DNA of 64,000 nt from the NCBI RefSeq assembly GCF_001861355.1, contig NZ_MASN01000043.1, forward strand, positions 1 to 64,000, read 5' to 3'. The translations under genes were made by a program, and so were the position numbers. Shown in pieces: positions 60,058 to 64,000 of the stretch (the first letter of the stretch is position 1; every line of letters starts with the position of its first letter). The stretch is from Natrialba sp. SSL1. Lineage in GTDB: Archaea > Halobacteriota > Halobacteria > Halobacteriales > Natrialbaceae. Under the pieces are notes generated by a model. The model had not been told where the DNA came from. It did no database searches and saw nothing but the letters and a program-made list of their open reading frames with translations.

Positions 60058-61137
60058 CTACAGCGAATAGTCGTGCTCGCCGTCCTCACTCGCGAGGAAC
60101 GCTTCGAGCAGATCGATCGTCGACGCCACGTCCTCGACGTGAGCCGTCTCCGTCACCGTATGCAGGTACCGCGTCGGAATCGAAATCGCACCCACCGGCT
60201 TCGCACCCGCCGTATTCTGGAACCCAGCCGTGTCGGTGCCGCCCGCAGGAAGGATCTCGAGTTGGGACTCGATCTCCTCCTCGTCGGCGACCGACTGCAG
60301 TCGACGGTGGACCTTCGGATTCGTGATGACACTCGAGTCCTTGAGTTTGATCGCGGTCCCCGCACCGAGTTCGGTGACGTGTTCGCCGTCGTCGAAGCCG
60401 GGCACGTCGTTCGCGACGGTCACGTCGAGAGCGATGGCGAGGTCGGGGTCGACGTCGACGCCGAGCGCGTTCGCCCCGCGCAGGCCGACTTCCTCCTGAA
60501 CGGTCGCACAGAAGTGGATCGTCACGTCGGGGGTCTCGAGTCGGCGGGCGGCTTCGAGCATCGCGAACAGGCAGATACGGTCGTCGAGTGCCTTGCCGGT
60601 GACCGTTTCGCCGACGAGTTCGGTCGACTGGTCCATCGTCACGAGGTCGCCGGGCGAGATGCGCTCGTTGGCATCCTCGTAGGAAAGACCGACATCGACG
60701 TAGGTGTCCTCGACGTCTGGCGTCTTCTCGCGCTCTTTTTCGTCCAGCGTGTGTGGCGGCGGCGAGCCGATGACACCCGGCAGGTCGCCGTCGTCGGTGT
60801 GAATCGTGACGCGCTGGGCCTTGAGCACGCGCGCGTCCCAGCCGCCGAGCGGATCGAGTTCGACGAAGCCGTACTCGCCCTCCTTCCCGCGGACGTGGCG
60901 AACCATGAAGCCGATTTCATCCATGTGCGCGGCGACGGCGACCGAGTAGTCCGAGTCACCCTCGAGAGTCCCGACGACGTTCCCCATCGCGTCGGTCCGA
61001 ACCTCGTCGACGCTGGACTCGAGTTCCTCGACGACCAGGTCGCGGACGCGATCCTCGTAGCCGGGAACACCGCTGGTTTCGGTGAGGTCTGTCAGGAGGT
61101 CGACATCGAACGGAACGGCATCGTCAGTGAGAGACAT
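60058..61137 (-). CDS. M42-family metallo-aminopeptidase
   Basis: 359 residues. TSGVPGYEDRVRDLVVEEL at the start, zinc-ligand regions AAHMDEIGFMV (His, Asp), KALDDRICLFAML (Asp), TVQEEVGLRGA (catalytic Glu-Glu) and ALDVTVANDVPG, with the last His in the RYLHTVTETAHVED segment. Tetrahedral aminopeptidases of this family trim peptides in the cytoplasm or act as glucanase-like peptidases. Convergent with the dehydrogenase gene. Confidence 0.93.
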   Translation of the reverse strand: MSLTDDAVPFDVDLLTDLTETSGVPGYEDRVRDLVVEELESSVDEVRTDAMGNVVGTLEGDSDYSVAVAAHMDEIGFMVRHVRGKEGEYGFVELDPLGGWDARVLKAQRVTIHTDDGDLPGVIGSPPPHTLDEKEREKTPDVEDTYVDVGLSYEDANERISPGDLVTMDQSTELVGETVTGKALDDRICLFAMLEAARRLETPDVTIHFCATVQEEVGLRGANALGVDVDPDLAIALDVTVANDVPGFDDGEHVTELGAGTAIKLKDSSVITNPKVHRRLQSVADEEEIESQLEILPAGGTDTAGFQNTAGAKPVGAISIPTRYLHTVTETAHVEDVASTIDLLEAFLASEDGEHDYSL

Positions 61138-61290
61138 AGTCGCACGTCGGTACGAGACGGTTATAAACGCGTGGAAAGGCGGCTGGCATACCGTTTGTGT
61201 CGGTTATTACCTCAACTATCGGACACCAGTGTTCATCTCGCGTCCAGTTTCAGTGCAACCGCGGAGTATTAACGGGACGACGCAGTACGA

Positions 61291-62463
61291 ATGGGTATGA
61301 GTGGCGTACGCGTCGCCGGAACGGGGTTGACACCGTTCGGAAACGCCCCCGAACGGACGAGCAGAGACCTCTTCGCCGAAGCGACACAGACCGCGTTCGA
61401 AGAGAGCGGCGTTCCACGAGCGGACGTCGAAGCAGTGTTCTACGGGAACTTCATGGGTGAACTGGCAGAGCACCAGGGTCATCAGGGACCACTGATGGCC
61501 GAAGCCGCTGGCGTCCAGGCCCCAGCGACGCGGTACGAATCGGCCTGTGCCTCGAGTGGGATGGCGATTCGCGACGCCGTCATGCGCGTCCGAAACGGCG
61601 AACACGATGTCGTCCTCGTCGGCGGCGCAGAGCGGATGACCAACCTCGGCACCGCGGGCGCGACGGAAGCGCTCGCCATCGCCGCCGACGACCTCTGGGA
61701 GGTCCGCGCAGGAATGACCTTCCCCGGCGCGTACGCGCTGATGGCCCAGGCGTACTTCGACGAGTTCGGCGGCGGTCGCGAGGACCTCGCCAACGTCGCG
61801 GTCAAGAACCACGACAACGCGCTGACCAACGAGAAGGCCCAGTATCAGAAAGCCATCTCCGTCGAGGAGGCCCTCGACGCGCCAACCGTCTCGAGTCCGC
61901 TCGGACTCTACGACTCGTGTCCGCTCTCGGACGGCGCGGCGGCGCTCGTCCTCACGAGCGAGGAGTACGCCGACGAACACGACCTGGACGCGCCGGTCGC
62001 GATCACCGGTACCGGCCAGGGCGGCGACCGGATGGCGCTGCACGACCGCGACCACCTCGCGCGCTCGCCCGCCGCCCGCGACGCCGGTGCAGAGGCGTAC
62101 GCGGACGCCGGCGTCGATGCCAGCGACGTGGATCTCGCAGAGGTCCACGACTGCTTTACGATCGCCGAAGTGCTCGCCATCGAGGCGCTCGACCTCGCCC
62201 AGATCGGCGAGGGAATCTCGGCCGCCCGCGACGGCCGAACGACCGCGGACGGCGACGTTCCGATCAACCTCTCGGGCGGCCTCAAGGCGAAGGGCCACCC
62301 GGTCGGTGCAACCGGCGCATCGCAGATCGCCGAGGTCACGAAGTTGCTGGCGGGCACGCACCCGAACAGCGAGCACGTCGCCGACGCGACGACCGGTCTC
62401 GCCCACAACGCGGGTGGGACGGTCGCCAGCGCGACGGTTCACGTACTGGAGGTGATGGAGTAA
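61291..62463 (+). CDS. acetyl-CoA C-acetyltransferase (archaeal thiolase)
   Basis: 390 residues. Active-site Cys in RYESACASSGMAIRDAV (about 86-102), catalytic His in GGLKAKGHPVGATG, and VHDCFTIAEV in between. This is the SCP-x/archaeal thiolase type. The downstream DUF35 gene overlaps its stop (TAATG). In archaea, thiolase, HMG-CoA synthase and DUF35 form a complex in which the DUF35 protein holds CoA; here the thiolase-DUF35 half is present, supporting a role in mevalonate synthesis or fatty-acyl breakdown. Confidence 0.92.
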   Translation: MGMSGVRVAGTGLTPFGNAPERTSRDLFAEATQTAFEESGVPRADVEAVFYGNFMGELAEHQGHQGPLMAEAAGVQAPATRYESACASSGMAIRDAVMRVRNGEHDVVLVGGAERMTNLGTAGATEALAIAADDLWEVRAGMTFPGAYALMAQAYFDEFGGGREDLANVAVKNHDNALTNEKAQYQKAISVEEALDAPTVSSPLGLYDSCPLSDGAAALVLTSEEYADEHDLDAPVAITGTGQGGDRMALHDRDHLARSPAARDAGAEAYADAGVDASDVDLAEVHDCFTIAEVLAIEALDLAQIGEGISAARDGRTTADGDVPINLSGGLKAKGHPVGATGASQIAEVTKLLAGTHPNSEHVADATTGLAHNAGGTVASATVHVLEVME

Positions 62464-62867
62464 TGAGCAACACAGACACAGACACAGACTCCGTCCGCGA
62501 CGCCGGCTTCGACGACTGGCTCGACGCCGCCGAAAATGGCGAGGCCTACTACCTCGAGTGTACCGAGGGCCACACCTCACTTCCACCGCGCCGGCTCTGC
62601 CCCGAGTGTGGTTCAGCGGACCTCTCCGAACAGTCGCTTCCCGACACCGGCGAAATCGCGACGTTCACCGTCACGCACGTTCCGACACCCGCGTTCGAGG
62701 ACGACGCACCCTACGCGACCGCCATCGTCGACTTCGGTCCAGTTCGCGTCACCGGACAGATCGTCGACCGCGACCCCGACGAGGTCGAAACCGGCCAGAC
62801 AGTTGCACTCGAGATCAGCCGCTCGGAGACGACGGGCGAACGCGTCATCGGATTCACGTCGGCCTGA
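62463..62867 (+). CDS. DUF35 OB-fold/zinc-ribbon acyl-CoA-binding protein
   Basis: 134 residues. Rubredoxin-like zinc ribbon (YYLECTEGHTSLPPRRLCPECG; note C-x-x-G-H in place of the first C-x-x-C) and OB fold (GEIATFTVTHVPTP; APYATAIVDFGPVRVTGQIV). Scaffold for the thiolase encoded by the overlapping upstream gene. The changed first metal-ligand pair is worth noting. Confidence 0.92.
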   Translation: MSNTDTDTDSVRDAGFDDWLDAAENGEAYYLECTEGHTSLPPRRLCPECGSADLSEQSLPDTGEIATFTVTHVPTPAFEDDAPYATAIVDFGPVRVTGQIVDRDPDEVETGQTVALEISRSETTGERVIGFTSA

Positions 62868-62997
62868 ATCGGCAGGAAAACTCCGTTTCCAGGCTCGCTG
62901 CATGGAATTTGTTGCCAGTCCACCGCGACTGGACCGCGACTGTGCGTACGAAGGCAGACGACTTTTTCCCGTAGCTACCGCTAACACGGTCGTTCAC

Positions 62998-63852
62998 ATG
63001 GCTAATCTCCACGAGCAGATGCAGGACGACATCGAACCCCTCGACCTCCGATTCGACGCCGACGAACTCGAGGCGCAGGTCTATTATCTCACCGAGTTCA
63101 TTCAGGACCGCGTCGACGCTGCAGACGCTGACGGGGCCGAAATCGCCCTCTCCGGCGGCATCGACAGCACCACGATGGCCTACCTCGCCGTCGAGGCACT
63201 CGGCGCTGACAACGTCCACGCAATCACGCTCCCAAAAGCAGTCAACGAAGACGCGAACATGAGCGACGCCGAACGGGTTGCCGAAGCACTCGGTGTCGAG
63301 TACGACGTGATCGAGATCGACCCGATCATGGACCAGGTACTCGAGCTCGCCGACGCCGAGAACCAGAACAAATCGGAGGACCGCTGGGAGGGGCGCTACG
63401 TCGGGAACACGAGCGCCCGCGTCCGGATGACCGTCACCTACCTGATCGCCAACCGCGAAAACCGGATCGTACTCGGCACTGGCAACCGCGCCGAACTCGC
63501 GACGGGGTACGTAACGAAGTACGGCGACGGTGGCGTCGACTGCAATCCGCTCGGGAATCTCTACAAACAGCAGGTGCGGCAGGTGGCGGCTCATCTCGGC
63601 GTCTCCGAGGAGGTCGTCCAGAAGACGCCGACCGGCGGCATGGTCGACTACGAGAGCGACGAGGAAGAACTGGGCCTCGACTACGACACGCTGGATGCGG
63701 TGCTCGCGCTCTCGATCGACGGCAACCTGCCGAAGTCGGTCGTCGCACGGCTCACGGATACGACGGTCGAGGACGTCTCACACGTCGAAACGATGCACGA
63801 GAAGAGCGAACATAAGCGGACGCCACCGGATGTCCCCGAGCCGCTCTTCTGA
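62998..63852 (+). CDS. nadE: NAD+ synthetase
   Basis: 284 residues from ATG 62998 (MANLHEQMQDDIEPLDLRFD). PP-loop LSGGIDSTTMAYLA (about 45-58), GTGNRAELATGYVTKYGDG and NPLGNLYKQQVRQVAAHLG are the family blocks. Ammonia-dependent type, with no glutaminase domain. Makes NAD+ from deamido-NAD+. 130 bp after the DUF35 gene with its own likely promoter. Confidence 0.95.
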   Translation: MANLHEQMQDDIEPLDLRFDADELEAQVYYLTEFIQDRVDAADADGAEIALSGGIDSTTMAYLAVEALGADNVHAITLPKAVNEDANMSDAERVAEALGVEYDVIEIDPIMDQVLELADAENQNKSEDRWEGRYVGNTSARVRMTVTYLIANRENRIVLGTGNRAELATGYVTKYGDGGVDCNPLGNLYKQQVRQVAAHLGVSEEVVQKTPTGGMVDYESDEEELGLDYDTLDAVLALSIDGNLPKSVVARLTDTTVEDVSHVETMHEKSEHKRTPPDVPEPLF

Positions 63853-63922
63853 CCTGCATCGAACTGGTCGAGTTGAACCGGGTCGTACTGAGATGAGTTC
63901 CTGCTGAGATCGGGCAAACCGG

Positions 63923-64000
63923 CTACTGGTCACCGATACCGACGTCCGCGTCGTCAGCCCCGCCCTCGAGTAGCTCCGCCGTGAGATACGCGACGAACTC
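63923..64000 (-). CDS. 3' end of an unidentified gene
   Basis: The last 25 codons of a frame entering from the right edge: EFVAYLTAELLEGGADDADV and so on to a TAG at 63923. It is acidic and haloarchaeal in style, but too short to name. Convergent with nadE. Confidence 0.5.
   Translation of the reverse strand, partial: EFVAYLTAELLEGGADDADVGIGDQ

Overview
The window is chromosomal DNA from a haloarchaeon, most like the Natrialba/Natrinema/Haloterrigena group (my inference). The evidence is high GC with strongly acidic proteins, TATA-box promoters with short or absent leaders, Tat-type secretion signals, PibD-type pilins with the haloarchaeal H-domain, archaeal ribosomal and translation genes (S10, EF-1alpha, S27e, L44e, aIF2alpha, Nop10), and many small CxxC proteins.

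Region 1 (1-1.5 kb): two AT-rich type IV pilin genes, the first cut by the window edge, then a VapB-like antitoxin beside a truncated VapC toxin. Region 2 (about 1.5-15.2 kb): an integrated pleolipovirus-like provirus at a tRNA-Ala(CGC) gene. It carries a tyrosine integrase, a winged-helix repressor, a cargo lipoprotein and an AbrB-like protein. The virion cassette follows in pleolipovirus order: VP3-like membrane protein, tiny membrane protein, Tat-exported spike, two accessory membrane proteins and a P-loop NTPase. A leftward operon holds a large replication-initiator candidate and a chain of tiny zinc-ribbon proteins with ATGA/GTGA overlaps, and two PD-(D/E)XK-like proteins sit in opposite operons. 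Just outside the left att site is a shrunken remnant of a second, related element. It keeps the same 152-bp end and a chimeric gene made by deletions.

Region 3 (15.2-31.5 kb): core genome. It contains a rhomboid protease, S10/EF-1alpha, homoserine dehydrogenase with an ACT-domain partner, a NifU-like protein, an LVIVD-repeat exoprotein, a ROK sugar kinase, a RibD/DHFR-like reductase, UspA, an SDR, a geranylgeranyl reductase, a wHTH regulator, an HtpX-like protease, and the PAC2-nop10-aIF2alpha-S27e-L44e translation cluster. Region 4 (31.5-33.6 kb): a small conserved protein, GtrA, the initiator tRNA-Met followed by two partial copies of its own 3' end, and a small membrane protein.

Region 5 (33.7-48.6 kb): two complete peptide-type ABC importer operons (binding protein, two permeases, two ATPases) arranged head to head around a 0.5-kb divergent promoter region that contains an 11-bp dyad. 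Region 6 (48.8-64 kb): core and accessory genes including hpt, a DUF7344-like membrane wHTH protein with a hexanucleotide repeat, coaBC, an FAD oxidoreductase, a SRPBCC protein, trkA, a cupredoxin-PQQ-type sugar dehydrogenase, an M42 peptidase, thiolase plus DUF35, and nadE. A short intergenic element near 31.7 kb recurs near 55.7-55.9 kb, where its centre is interrupted by about 180 bp of tandem repeats; it looks like a MITE or structured-RNA family.
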